64,000 nucleotides of DNA from Paraktedonobacter carboxidivorans. GTDB taxonomy: Bacteria; Chloroflexota; Ktedonobacteria; Ktedonobacterales; Ktedonobacteraceae. Position 1 is the stretch's first letter, and every line of letters begins with the position of its first letter. Positions 53,539 to 62,788 of the stretch are shown piece by piece. The DNA lies in contig JBEVTI010000012.1 of NCBI GenBank assembly GCA_041156125.1, positions 79,267-143,266 of the forward strand, in the 5' to 3' direction. The notes beneath the pieces are model-generated. The model saw only the letters and a program-made list of their open reading frames with translations. It was not told the origin of the DNA and did not search any database. Made by a program: the position numbers and the translations under genes.

Positions 53539-54543
53539 TCAGACCTTCCACACCTGAACGTGACTGAATGCCACGTCGGCTGGAGCCTGCGTAGAGTCTC
53601 CACCAAATACCCCTATTTGCCCATCATGATAGGTGCTATCATTTGCGCTCGTGATGTACTGCTGATTGATGTACAGGTAGATATTACTCCCGCGTGCTAC
53701 AATCGCTAGCAGATTTGTCTGGTTTAAGCCTGTTTTGATGGATGCAGAGGTGCCTTTGTGTAACACATAATCCCGCGTTCCAGTGTTATCGACCGACGTA
53801 ACGAGTGTATAGTTTCCAGAAGAGTCGATGAAGAAAGAATAATATTTCGACTGCGAAGAATCCGTGCGGAACACTATTCCACCAAATTCGCCCTTAACAA
53901 TGGTCATCTGAACCTGGTAAGCAAGGTCGCTAAAGTTTGTCGCTTGAGCCACGCAGAGCATATATCCATTCTTTTGCTGCGCGCGAGCATGATAGGCTCC
54001 CCCGGTGAACGCACAGCTTCCATCTGCGGCGCTACTCTCAGCCCAATTATTGGCATCATTCGTAGACAAGGGATCATTGAGAGTGGGGGGAGTTCCCGTA
54101 ATCTGCGTATAAAGTCCTTGTGGCGTAACGGGAGTAGGGAGAGCAGTTGCCTGGAGGGTCGGTGCCGGGGTGATAGTAACCTGCCGGGCTTGCGTTGTGG
54201 GGGAGGCCTGCGAGGATGGTTGGTTAATGGGAGATCCCTGATGTAAAGCGAGAAAGCCACCACCTCCGATGAGCAGCAACAAGATAACGATCAGCAGGGC
54301 AATATTGAAGCCTGAAAACCGGCGCTGGCGAGGTGGTGGAGGTGGTGGTGGTACGAATGGAGGAGTGTCGTAAGGATTAGGCAGTGGATAGGAGTAGGGT
54401 GCTGATTGGGTAGAGGAAGAGATCATCGTCGCGTCAGAAGGGGATATTTCGGAGGAAGAAAGTTGATAGGGCGTCGTGCTTCCGCAAGTGGGGCAATAGG
54501 CAGCCCCCTGTGGGAGCTGCGTTCCACATGTGCTACATTGCAT
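53539..54543 (-). CDS. Zinc-ribbon membrane protein with extracellular LamG/DUF1080-like domain
   Basis: 334 residues. An N-terminal zinc ribbon (CSTCGTQLPQGAAYCPTCG, residues 3-21) is cytoplasmic, then a Ser/Pro-rich linker, a TM helix (FNIALLIVILLLLIGGGGFL), a Thr/Pro/Gln-rich spacer, and an outer beta-sandwich (~160-334; YYSFFIDSSGNYTLV, DGQIGVFGGD) like those that bind carbohydrate. ATG 54543 has AAGGAG 6 bases upstream. A surface sensor or binding protein is likely, but the function is unknown. Confidence 0.75.
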   Translation of the reverse strand: MQCSTCGTQLPQGAAYCPTCGSTTPYQLSSSEISPSDATMISSSTQSAPYSYPLPNPYDTPPFVPPPPPPPRQRRFSGFNIALLIVILLLLIGGGGFLALHQGSPINQPSSQASPTTQARQVTITPAPTLQATALPTPVTPQGLYTQITGTPPTLNDPLSTNDANNWAESSAADGSCAFTGGAYHARAQQKNGYMLCVAQATNFSDLAYQVQMTIVKGEFGGIVFRTDSSQSKYYSFFIDSSGNYTLVTSVDNTGTRDYVLHKGTSASIKTGLNQTNLLAIVARGSNIYLYINQQYITSANDSTYHDGQIGVFGGDSTQAPADVAFSHVQVWKV

Positions 54544-54745
54544 TAGGGGCTCCTTCTCATTGTATAAACTGTCCAGGCTTATAGGCAGATGTCTTGCGGA
54601 CATTGCCATAGGGGCCAGGAAACATACAAATACGCAAATAGTGCGTTGTTACTCACCGAACGTACCAGTATTTTTCTCACTAATATACAACATTGCTAAC
54701 CTGATCTCAATCCGTTCTCATAGAAACACAGTAAGAAAAAATAAT

Positions 54746-54856
54746 GTCCAGGTGCTTGGTCCCTTTGATTCAAAACAGGAGCCACAAGCTAATTTTAATG
54801 CCTGGAGCAGCTTGATTAAAGCGCATCCAAACGCACTGGCCTATCTGGGTGTGGGT
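54746..54856 (+). pseudogene. Fragment of a sugar ABC transporter substrate-binding protein
   Basis: About 37 residues (VQVLGPFDSKQEPQANFNAW, SSLIKAHPNALAYLGVG) match the middle of ribose-type binding proteins. Both ends are missing. The preceding ~200 bases (54544-54745) hold no gene. Confidence 0.7.
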
Positions 54857-54883
54857 GTTTCCCACCGACCCGTAGCGAGTCAG

Positions 54884-55461
54884 CGCGCTCTACGTTTTGA
54901 GCATATCAGCGTAGCCGGCGTCTGGAGGATGTCACGCTGGAAGCGCGCGCGGGTATGATCGTAGGGGTAGCGGGCCTCTCAGGTTCAGGTCACCAGGACG
55001 CGCTTGCTGTCGCTGCCGGGGCGCTGCGACCAGAGCGGGGGCGTGTGATGTTGCCGGACGGAACGCAGTTGCGTCCGGGGCTGCGCAATGCTATTCGCCA
55101 GGGCATCGCGCTGGTGCCAGGAGATCGCCAGCGCATTGGCCTGATGCTTGATAAATCGCTGTGGGAGAATGTGGCGCAGGTGCGGGCGGTGGCTTTGCGG
55201 CGCTCAGGCTCATTCCTGCGCGCCAGCCAGTTGCGCGCTCGTGCTCGAGTGCATGTTGAGCGCCTGGGCATCAGAACATCCTCAGTTGACCAGGAAGTAC
55301 GCTATCTTTCAGGTGGTAATCAGCAGAAAGTCGTTTTTGCCAGGTGGCTTGAGGCTGAACCCTCGGTTCTACTGCTGGATGATCCCACACGCGGCATTGA
55401 TGTGGGCGCGCGGGCAGAAATTTATGCTTTGATGCGCAATCTGGCTGAGCAGGGCATGACC
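54884..55461 (+). pseudogene. Fragment of an RbsA-type sugar ABC ATPase (second nucleotide-binding domain)
   Basis: LRFEHISVAG is followed, after a one-base frame change near 54917, by LEDVTLEARAGMIVGVAGLS (in part), the domain-2 P-loop-like GLSGSGHQD, GIALVPGDRQR, the signature LSGGNQQKVVFARWL and Walker B LLDDPTRGIDVG. The first ATPase domain and the end are missing. It runs without a stop into the ThDP enzyme fragment. Confidence 0.8.
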
Positions 55462-56388
55462 CTCGCGGAACGTAGGCGGGCGGCGGTCTGGGCCAGTCCC
55501 ATGTCTGGTCGCTGCAGCTTTCCAGAGGATCACGCGCAGTTCGCCGGTTTTTTACCGCCAGTGCGCAGTTTGCTAGCCGCGAAACTCGCCGCTTACGATG
55601 TAGTCCTCGTGCTTGGCGCGCCCATCTTCACCTATCATGTGCAGAGTGTCGGACCCATTGTTCCGGCAGGCGTGCAACTCTACCAGATCATCGACGACCC
55701 GGAGGCAGCGGCCTGGTCTCCCGTTGGCACCAGCCTGCTCGCCACCCTGCGCCTGGGTCTGAGCCATCTGCTTGAGCTTGTTCCACCTGCATCTCGTCCC
55801 GTGCCCGTTCCTCTGAAGCGTCTGGCTGTACCGGAAAAGCTTGATCCCATACCACCAGCATTTGTTATGCATAGCATCGCGCAGTTGATGCCAGCGGACG
55901 CAGTGATCGTCGAGGAAGCGCCCTCACATCGCAACGATCTGCACGACTACTTACCTATTCGCCAGCGCGACGGCTTCTACACAGGAGCTAGCGGAGGGCT
56001 TGGCTACAGCCTGCCCGCAGCAGTGGGCATCGCGCTGGCCGAGCCTGCGCGCCGTATCATCTGCGTGCTCGGCGACGGCTCAAGCATGTACTCGATCCAG
56101 GCACTGTGGAACGCCGTTCAGCATCACCTGCCGATTACCTTTGTTATCCTGAACAATCAGGAGTACGCTGCGCTGAAATCCTTCGGGCGTGTCTTCAACA
56201 CCCCCAATTTTCCCGGCGCCGACCTGCCCGGCATCGACATTCCCGCAATCGCTCGCGGCTACGGCTGTCCCGCTGTCTGCATCGAGCGCTCCAGCGACCT
56301 CGCTGCTGCCCTGAGCGAAGCTTTTGCCAGCGCTGGCCCGGTCGTCGTCGATGTCATAGTCGATCGCGCGCCGATTATACTGTATTGA
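55462..56388 (+). pseudogene. C-terminal half of a benzoylformate decarboxylase-like ThDP enzyme, fused in frame to the RbsA fragment
   Basis: From about LAERRRAAVWASPMSGRCSF the frame that begins at ATG 54955 (477 residues in all) switches from RbsA to a ThDP decarboxylase: central domain (VVLVLGAPIFTYHVQSVGP) and the cofactor domain with GDGSSMYS..NNQEY. The closest pattern I know is benzoylformate decarboxylase (FYTGASGGLGYSLPAAVGIA). The N-terminal Pyr domain with the activating Glu is absent, so the enzyme cannot be complete. It arose by deletion between two genes; whether the chimera is expressed is unknown. Confidence 0.8.
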
Positions 56389-56490
56389 GAGAACTCACAC
56401 CAGGCAAGATGAGCGGGAGGCACAGAGATAACTGGGGCTTTTGCCCGGCTTGCTTTTATTCAGCTTGCCTGATTCAGGTAATGCACTTCC

Positions 56491-56691
56491 CTCCAGGGCG
56501 GTCTGAATAATCTCAAAGCAGCGTTGTGCCTACGCGGAAGCATCGCCGCGCGCGACAGTTTTGCCATCTGGCCCTAATGGGGCTGTTCCTTCGATAGAAA
56601 TGAGAGGTCCAATGCGCACGGCGCGAGCAAAGCCAGGGCGAGGCTCATAGGGAAATCTCGATGAGACGTGCTTGCGGTATGGATTGACCAT
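56491..56691 (-). pseudogene. RidA/YjgF family pseudogene
   Basis: Minus-strand ATG 56691, with AGAGGA upstream, starts MVNPYRKHVSSRFPYEPRPG and continues FARAVRIGPLISIEGTAPLG, PDGKTVARGDASA, then TAG (56532-56530) where RidA proteins have Gln, then AQRCFEIIQTALEG before homology ends at ~56491. RidA proteins are ~130 residues, so it is stopped and truncated. It follows the LysE gene and was probably cotranscribed. Confidence 0.8.
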
Positions 56692-56753
56692 ATATATGCT
56701 TTCCTCTTTTTAAGCTGGGCCGACTTTAAGCTGGGCAAACGTACTCACGCAGT

Positions 56754-57413
56754 TTAGCGCGTCTGCTTTAACGCGGGCAGCGCCTGGTGCATCAGCCAGT
56801 CTTGCAGAGTAATCCAGAGCACACGCAGGCCAAAATAGCCGAGTGCGAGACCGCATAAGATGTTGATCCAGCGAAACAAGTTTGGATGAATCCAGCGGCG
56901 TCCCCAGCGCATGGCGATACTGATGGCAAGGCACCAGAGCACCGCGCCGAGAAAGAAACCCGCGCAGAAAAAGACAAATTGCCAACCAGTCACGCCTTCA
57001 GCAACCACGCTGCTCCCCAGACCTGACCAGAAGGCCAGCCCTACAGGATTGGCCAGCCCGAAGACGATGCCAGTCGCGAAATCTCCGTGTGTTGTGGAGG
57101 CAGTTTCAGAAGGAGATCGCTGACGCGCGAAAGCCTCGGAGAGTGCCAGCCAGGCCAGGCGCAGCAAGAAGAAACCGCCAGCGATCCCTAGCACGATCTG
57201 AAAAGCCAGGTAGCGCGTCAGCAGCGTCACCCCTGTTAGGCCCAGGATAGCCCACACAGAGTCTCCAATCAGCGAGCCGGTTTCAACCAGCAAAGTCGAA
57301 CGCGCGCCGCGCGCGACGCCTCGGCGAATAGCCTCTGTATTGACCGCGCCTGGAGAGGCGGAATAAGCAATGCCCAGCCCTATAGCTGTGCCTATCAGAG
57401 AGATTGGTAGCAT
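56754..57413 (-). CDS. LysE family amino acid exporter
   Basis: 219 residues with six TM helices. GIAYSASPGAVNTEAIRRGV (N-terminus) is the LysE/RhtB signature (SPG), and GFFLLRLAWLALSEAF and FATGIVFGLANPVGLAFWSG follow. It exports amino acids or related metabolites. AGGAAGAG precedes ATG. The RidA pseudogene downstream suggests a former amino-acid metabolism pair. Confidence 0.87.
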   Translation of the reverse strand: MLPISLIGTAIGLGIAYSASPGAVNTEAIRRGVARGARSTLLVETGSLIGDSVWAILGLTGVTLLTRYLAFQIVLGIAGGFFLLRLAWLALSEAFARQRSPSETASTTHGDFATGIVFGLANPVGLAFWSGLGSSVVAEGVTGWQFVFFCAGFFLGAVLWCLAISIAMRWGRRWIHPNLFRWINILCGLALGYFGLRVLWITLQDWLMHQALPALKQTR

Positions 57414-57603
57414 CGTTTTCTCTTCCTGCCTGGAATGAATAGTATCATACCGCGAGTTTTGCGCGAGGGCCTGGGAATTCCAGCGCAGGCATAGGCACAG
57501 GTATCATAGATGTTTACCTTCCCGCGCATCAATAATTCCCCATTGATGGCTAAGCAAATTATAACATAAGCTGCTTTTACGGGTTATGAGTGAGAACGTT
57601 AGA

Positions 57604-58830
57604 TCACCATTCCAGGAGGCGGCGGGTGAGCAGGGACTGTTCCGCGCTGTTTTGCGTGAGTTCCAGTGCTCGCAGGGCTGATGCTCGCGCCTGTTGCCGC
57701 TCGCTTAGCTCTAGAAGTAACTCACTACGCACAGCATGGAAGAGGTGATAGTGATCGAGATCTTGCGCCAGCGCGTTTACCTCTGCCAGAGCTGCTTCGG
57801 GTCCCAGGACCTGACGTAGTGCTACGGCTCGGTTGAGGTACACAACAGGTGAGGGTGTTAACTGGAGAAGTAGGTCGTAGAGGAGCACAATCTGCCGCCA
57901 GTCGGTAGCGGCCCAGGACTCCGACTCGGCATGGCAGGCCACAAGCGCAGCCTGCAACTGATAGGGTCCAGGTCGTTGCCGCGCCGCCGCTTGCTCGATC
58001 AGGATCACTGCCTCGGCGATCATCGACCTGTCCCACAGCTCGCGGCCCTGATCACGGAGCAGGACCAGTTCCCCGGCGTCGGTGAAGCGCGCCCTGCTGC
58101 GAGCCAGGTGCAGACGCATCAGTGCGAGCAACCCTAGCGGCTCAGGCTCTCCTGGCATGAGCTGTACAACCAATGTCGCCAGCCACGCGGCATCTTCAGC
58201 CAGTTCGCGCCGTGCCGGAGCCGTGCCGCTACTGGCAAGATAGCCCTCATTGAACATCAGGTAGAGCACAGCCAGCACCTCACCAAGTCGCTCGTCAAGC
58301 TCTTCAGGAGTGGGGATGCGGTAAGGGATGTGAGCGGTGACGATCTTGCGCCGCGCTCGTACCAGGCGCTGAGCTACCGTCGCTTCCGAGACCAGGAAGG
58401 CGTGTGCGATCTCAGCGGTGGTGAAGCCGCAGATTGCCCGCAGAGTCAACGCTACCTGGGCTGAACGAGAAAGTGCCGGGTGACAACAGGTGAACATCAA
58501 GCGTAGTCGGTCGTCAGGCTCGCGTTGAACTGGCTGCTCAAGCTGTGCCAGCTTTGCGCGATAACGAGCATCGCGACTCAACTGATTGAAGGCGCGGCGC
58601 CTGGCGACAGTTAGTAGCCAGGCACCTGGCCGCTCGGGTATACCATCGAGCGGCCAGCGCTCAAGCGCGACCAGTAACGCATCCTGGACGATCTCCTCCG
58701 CGACATCGAAGTCGCCCAGGATGTTGACCAGCGCGGCAGTCAGTCGTCCCGCTTCCTCGCGGAAAACAGCGGTCAGGGCCGCGTGCGTGGCGCCTGTAGG
58801 GTGGGTAGGGTAAGTCTCGTCCGTAGCTAT
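57604..58830 (-). CDS. ECF sigma factor of the ECF42 (DUF6596) type, apparent AUA start
   Basis: About 408 residues. Near the start ALTAVFREEAGRLTAALVNI and DFDVAEEIVQDALLVALERW are region 2; LRAICGFTTAEIAHAFLVSE and TVAQRLVRARRKI are region 4; a ~210-residue TPR-like C-terminal domain (EVLAVLYLMFNEGY..YLNRAVAL) follows. The frame upstream of the first TTG (58581) is clearly coding, but contains no ATG, GTG or TTG. ATA at 58830-58828 lies 7 bases after GGAGG and overlaps the YciI stop, so it is the probable start, or a mutated ATG. ECF42 factors are encoded with DGPF/YciI proteins, as here. Confidence 0.82.
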   Translation of the reverse strand: MATDETYPTHPTGATHAALTAVFREEAGRLTAALVNILGDFDVAEEIVQDALLVALERWPLDGIPERPGAWLLTVARRRAFNQLSRDARYRAKLAQLEQPVQREPDDRLRLMFTCCHPALSRSAQVALTLRAICGFTTAEIAHAFLVSEATVAQRLVRARRKIVTAHIPYRIPTPEELDERLGEVLAVLYLMFNEGYLASSGTAPARRELAEDAAWLATLVVQLMPGEPEPLGLLALMRLHLARSRARFTDAGELVLLRDQGRELWDRSMIAEAVILIEQAAARQRPGPYQLQAALVACHAESESWAATDWRQIVLLYDLLLQLTPSPVVYLNRAVALRQVLGPEAALAEVNALAQDLDHYHLFHAVRSELLLELSERQQARASALRALELTQNSAEQSLLTRRLLEW

Positions 58831-59180
58831 TGAGCAACCTCCATGGCTGGACGAATTTCGACCATGCCTCCACCTGGCCAGGTTTTGGCCATGCGTAGCG
58901 CCTCATCGAGGTCGGCCACATTGACCTCAATGTAACCTCCGATGACCTCATTGCCCTCAATGAAGGGACCATCGTGGATGGTTGGCTCTCCCTTGTCCTG
59001 GAAGCGCACGGTAGTCGCGGTAAAAGGCGGTTGGAGCTGGTTACCGGGGCCGAGCCTGGCGCCATTCTCCGCAAACCAGCGGCCTACCTCGGCGTATTGC
59101 GCGCTTTTTGCCTCCTCCGTCAGGTTTATCCATGCCTGTTGTAGCTCGCGGGTTGCACAGAATAAAAGCACAAACTTCAT
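58827..59180 (-). CDS. YciI/DGPF family protein
   Basis: 117 residues. IHDGPFIEGNEVIGGYIEV contains the DGPF motif, followed by DLDEALRMAKTWPGGGMVEI. Such proteins are the constant partners of ECF42 sigma factors; their role is unknown (possibly signal or stress sensing). ATG 59180 follows AAGGAAAG. Its stop overlaps the sigma start region. Confidence 0.9.
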   Translation of the reverse strand: MKFVLLFCATRELQQAWINLTEEAKSAQYAEVGRWFAENGARLGPGNQLQPPFTATTVRFQDKGEPTIHDGPFIEGNEVIGGYIEVNVADLDEALRMAKTWPGGGMVEIRPAMEVAQ

Positions 59181-59196
59181 TACTCTTTCCTTCTCT

Positions 59197-59622
59197 TTAT
59201 GATGCCTTCTCCGCGAACGCTTTAAGCCCGGCTGCAAAATCCTCAAACGTTTGTGTCTGGTTCGGGATCGAACTGGCAATCAGTGGCAGTAGCGGACCGC
59301 TAAACTCCTCGCGGAGGGTGAATTCAATACGATTATTGGCCTGTGGCGTCAGGGTAAAGGTACGTACTCCTTTGAATAGACCGAGAGGCATTCCTCCTGT
59401 CCAGGCCATCTTCTGTCGAGGTACGAATTCCGACACTTTGGCGGGAAATGCGCGCTTTGGGTCACGCTTTGTGAAGGCTGTCACCTTGTTGCCATAAGCA
59501 ATAGTGCCTTCAATTCTGAGAACCCCTGGGTCCCACGTAGGGTAGCCTGGGGCGTCCGTCAGAATCCCCCATATGGTATCCTGGGAGGCATTGATGATGG
59601 TAGTAGCACTGTAACTTAGCAT
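59197..59622 (-). CDS. SRPBCC family (polyketide cyclase/START-like) protein
   Basis: 141 residues with a helix-grip fold: INASQDTIWGILTDAPGYPT at the start, FTLTPQANNRIEFTLREEFSG in the middle (in part), and a C-terminal helix (FEDFAAGLKAFAEKA). It binds a hydrophobic ligand. ATG 59622 has GAGGAG 8 bases upstream. It is the first gene of the operon with YciI (16 bases away) and the sigma factor. Confidence 0.87.
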   Translation of the reverse strand: MLSYSATTIINASQDTIWGILTDAPGYPTWDPGVLRIEGTIAYGNKVTAFTKRDPKRAFPAKVSEFVPRQKMAWTGGMPLGLFKGVRTFTLTPQANNRIEFTLREEFSGPLLPLIASSIPNQTQTFEDFAAGLKAFAEKAS

Positions 59623-60144
59623 AACATAATCTCCTCGATCTAGAAACCTGTCTGTTTCTCGCGGCAAATGGGGTGACAACACATTAAAAACAATCAGGTT
59701 CGTCACTCCTATTATTAACGACAAACAAGAGTGTCTGCAAATCGACAACTATCAGACGGATTATCGAAGCAAATAATTTACATCTCGCTCTTTTTTCTCG
59801 GTTCTTTCCACAAAAGTAGGGCTTTGCAAGAATAGATGAGCAAAGAATAAGCCATGGCGAGCATCGGTTCCGCAATTGGATAGCATGAGAATTGGCCTTT
59901 ATGCTGCCCGGATTGCTAGTAAAAGCGATGCAGTGAGGGTAAAACTCCTGTACCTGGCAGGTTTGCCGCCGCATCATTTGGTAAGTGGCTGATTTTGGAG
60001 CAACTTTGCCACTTACCAAACGATGCCATTTACCCCAAAATCAGGGGTAGGGTTTCTGCGCCAAAGGCTGGCGGCGTGTCTGTAAGGGAGTCCTGTCCCC
60101 ATAGAGCGATGGATCTGCCTGGCAGAGAAAACAGGGGGTATAGT
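59623..60144. other. Divergent gap with interlocking inverted repeats before the HEAT-repeat gene
   Basis: TTTGGTAAGTGGC (59977-59989) pairs with 60008-60020, and CTGATTTTGG (59989-59998) with CCAAAATCAG (60035-60044). The order A-B-A'-B' would form a pseudoknot or two exclusive hairpins. GGTAAGTGGC can also pair, with one G:T, with GCCATTTACC near 60025-60034. No promoter is clear. Confidence 0.5.
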
Positions 60145-61563
60145 ATGACTCGGCAAACGACAAAGCCAACCTTAGAAACAATCCAGACTGAACTGGCTGA
60201 TCCTGATTATAAGGTGCGCAAGGAAGCCATTAAACAGCTCATGCGCTATCATCGTAAGCAGGCTTTTGAGCCGCTGTCAGGCATGTTGCAGGATGCACGG
60301 GGGGATGTGCGAGCAAAGGTGGTGCAGGCTTTGGGGAAACTCAAGGATGCGCGAGCGCTGCTGCCTGTGCTGGGTTTGCTTGGCGATAAACATAGTGGGA
60401 CACGCGCTCAGGTGGTCAGAGCGCTGGGCAATTGTGGCGATCGCAGCGTGGTGCCCCTGCTGCTTGATCTGCTCAATGATCCAAAGCCCCAGATGCGCAT
60501 GTACGCGGCGCGCTCGTTGGGCCAGTTGCGCGATCTCAACGCGCTACCAGCGGTGCTGGCCTATCTTGAGTGCGTGAAAAGCACTGACGATAGCGCAGAA
60601 CTCTATCATGTGGCCTGTGCCGTGAGAGACTTTGATGTACCCGGCGTGATCGAACCGCTGCTGGCTTTGTACCAGCCCACAGTAATTGGGCATCCTGTCC
60701 TCATGCCCAATTACTGGCTGGTCACGGAAGTTTTGAGCAAGCAAGGTGAGCATACGTGGCCAATCTTATTGGAGATTCTCGTTGACCAGACGCGCCCTGC
60801 AGAGGTGCGTGCTTGTGTTGCGGATGCCCTGAGCAGAAGACCACGCCCGGAGTATTTACAGCCGCTGCTTGCAGCCCTGACTGACGATAAGTCTTATGTG
60901 TGCGTTAACGCGGCTGCGGCCCTGAAAAAGTTGCGAGATCCGCTTGCGATTGAGCCACTGGCGCGCCTGCTTGATGATGCAAGGGAAAATGTACTTATTG
61001 CCGCTATTGAGGCATTGAGTGCCCTCCATGCCACTATTATCGTCAACAGACTGGTTGCGATGCTTTCTGTAACGTCTTTTACTCGCCCTGAGGTCTATAC
61101 TGTTTTGGCAGCAGTGATAAAAGCGTTGGGGCAATTGGGGGACGCACAGGTGGTCAGACCACTGCTCGACGCCTTCTGTCAGCCTCTTCATTTTTCGTGT
61201 CTAAGTGAAATAGCGACAACGCTCTGTAAATTGAACGATCGGATGGTCGTAGAGCCATTGCTCAAGCATCTACAAGCATTCGATCTTAACCACCAGTGGT
61301 ATACATTCCAGATATTGGAGCACTTCCGCGATCCACGTGCTGTAGAGCCATTGCTAGCTCTGCTCGATCCGCATGCCAGTAGTTGGCATGAAATCAACCA
61401 TCAGAAACGCATTATTGGCTTACTGGCAATCCTCGGCGATTCACGCGCTATGGAGCAGCTACGTGTGTATGCGCAGCAGACGATAGACGAACTACACTTC
61501 GCGGGCATAAGCGCGCGCTCTATATTAGAGGCGGCCAGGCGCCAGTCAGCTCGCAAGCGTTAA
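60145..61563 (+). CDS. HEAT-repeat (PBS lyase-like) protein
   Basis: 472 residues made of about thirteen ~31-residue helical repeats (e.g. DVRAKVVQALGKLKDARALL, TRAQVVRALGNCGDRSVVPL, QMRMYAARSLGQLRDLNALP). No signal or TM. Such proteins are scaffolds for protein contacts; an enzymatic role is not indicated. ATG 60145 follows AGGGGG by 7 bases. It stands alone. Confidence 0.88.
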   Translation: MTRQTTKPTLETIQTELADPDYKVRKEAIKQLMRYHRKQAFEPLSGMLQDARGDVRAKVVQALGKLKDARALLPVLGLLGDKHSGTRAQVVRALGNCGDRSVVPLLLDLLNDPKPQMRMYAARSLGQLRDLNALPAVLAYLECVKSTDDSAELYHVACAVRDFDVPGVIEPLLALYQPTVIGHPVLMPNYWLVTEVLSKQGEHTWPILLEILVDQTRPAEVRACVADALSRRPRPEYLQPLLAALTDDKSYVCVNAAAALKKLRDPLAIEPLARLLDDARENVLIAAIEALSALHATIIVNRLVAMLSVTSFTRPEVYTVLAAVIKALGQLGDAQVVRPLLDAFCQPLHFSCLSEIATTLCKLNDRMVVEPLLKHLQAFDLNHQWYTFQILEHFRDPRAVEPLLALLDPHASSWHEINHQKRIIGLLAILGDSRAMEQLRVYAQQTIDELHFAGISARSILEAARRQSARKR

Positions 61564-61899
61564 TCACCTCTTATATGCAGTCACATTCAAAGTTGCCAGG
61601 CTCTGGATTTGCAGAGCGATACTTTGCGCGCCAGGGTTTTGCGCGCCAGTACTGATGTTGATGCCGCCGCTCAAGGTTTCTTAAGAGGTCTCTTCTTGTT
61701 ATGTATTGCTTACTAAAAAGTATACATCCATTTGGCGGGGATATCTAGAGGTCCGAGTAAATTTTTCAGTAGCGCATTCGCCAAATACGTCATAGATTTT
61801 AAATTCCCTTGAAACGCTAGATCTTTCAGCCTTATTTCAGGAAGGGCGGGTATATCTTCTTTAAAGAGAAATGTTTTCATATGAGAGGAGTATAGATTG
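61564..61899. other. Gene-free stretch with a short direct repeat
   Basis: TTTGCGCGCCAG occurs at 61623-61634 and 61638-61649. No gene is supported; a minus-strand frame here has no ribosome site. GAGAGGAG at 61882-61889 serves the next gene. Confidence 0.4.
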
Positions 61900-62525
61900 A
61901 TGATTTCACGTCGCTTCATGTGTCGATTGCTCATTTGTTGCTGTCTGTGGGTGGCACTCGCTGCCTGTGCCAGTGCTGCTTCTGATCCCACAAAAACTAC
62001 AGTTATTACGCCGAATCCATCAGTGGTACACCTGAGTTGGCACAGCGACCTCTGCATTTTCCGACGTTATCGCCAGGGGCCGCCTGTCCGACCTCGCCAG
62101 AGGAAAGCGTAGAAGCCAGTTTTGGCATAGCCCAGGGGAATGGTCCTGTTTATGTAATTAGTGCAACGGAACACTCGCCTGCCCGTCTGGGTTATGCTGA
62201 TGCGCAGCATTTTGGTGGTGTGAGAACAGATAAGGATCAAGGCTGGGGGGGTCAGAAGGTGTTGTGGTTTGCCAATCCGAACTATCAGGGGCAAGTCCTG
62301 GTGCGTGGACAGCAGCTAGATGGCTCTCATAAGATGCGCTTCGATGGTGGTCTGGGTGATCTGTCATTCACTCCGCAACTTGTGCTGGATACAACTCTGG
62401 GAGGCTCTCCCTGGCCGAGTTTTCCCTCATTTACTCGCTTGGAAGCTCCTGGCTGTTATGCCTATCAGGTAGATGGGAAAACGTTCAGCTACACTATTGT
62501 CTTTGAGGCTTTTGTACAGAATTGA
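61900..62525 (+). pseudogene. Secreted lipoprotein gene with a frameshift
   Basis: From ATG 61900 a signal with lipobox LAAC (LICCCLWVALAACASA) leads to TPNPSVVHLS and then runs out of frame at 62112. From about 62037 the next frame encodes LAQRPLHFPTLSPGAACPTS through to EAFVQN at 62525, a beta-rich ~160-residue domain. One indel near 62030-62037 separates them. I do not recognise the family. It could be a sequencing error; if repaired, the product is ~208 residues and exported. Confidence 0.65.
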
Positions 62526-62595
62526 GTGCCATAATCTCATTCAAGCATATTGTTAGCCTTTTATACTAAAGTCCCACCTCGGTTGTACAAAATAA

Positions 62596-62640
62596 GTTGG
62601 TGAGTTTGTAGATGACAAAGCTCTTTACAAACTTACCAAC
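62596..62640. terminator. Bidirectional 15-bp hairpin between the lipoprotein gene and the TIR relic
   Basis: 62596-62610 pairs with 62626-62640 (one G:T), loop 15. Confidence 0.6.
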
Positions 62641-62788
62641 CTATCTGATAGTTCGGTGGCTTCGCCGTCAGAAACGGAGTTTTGCTCCTACAGTTTAAAA
62701 GACCTTTCAGGAATATGTTGTAGCAGAAGGGTTGAATGAAATGGATACTGGCCTGATCGGGAGGGAAAATAGAAACAATAGTTAAAAG

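Noticed and set aside
61713..61880. Minus-strand frame reading MKTFLFKEDIPALPEIRL onward
   Set aside because: Protein-like composition, but no ribosome site on that strand and it overlaps the leader of the lipoprotein gene.
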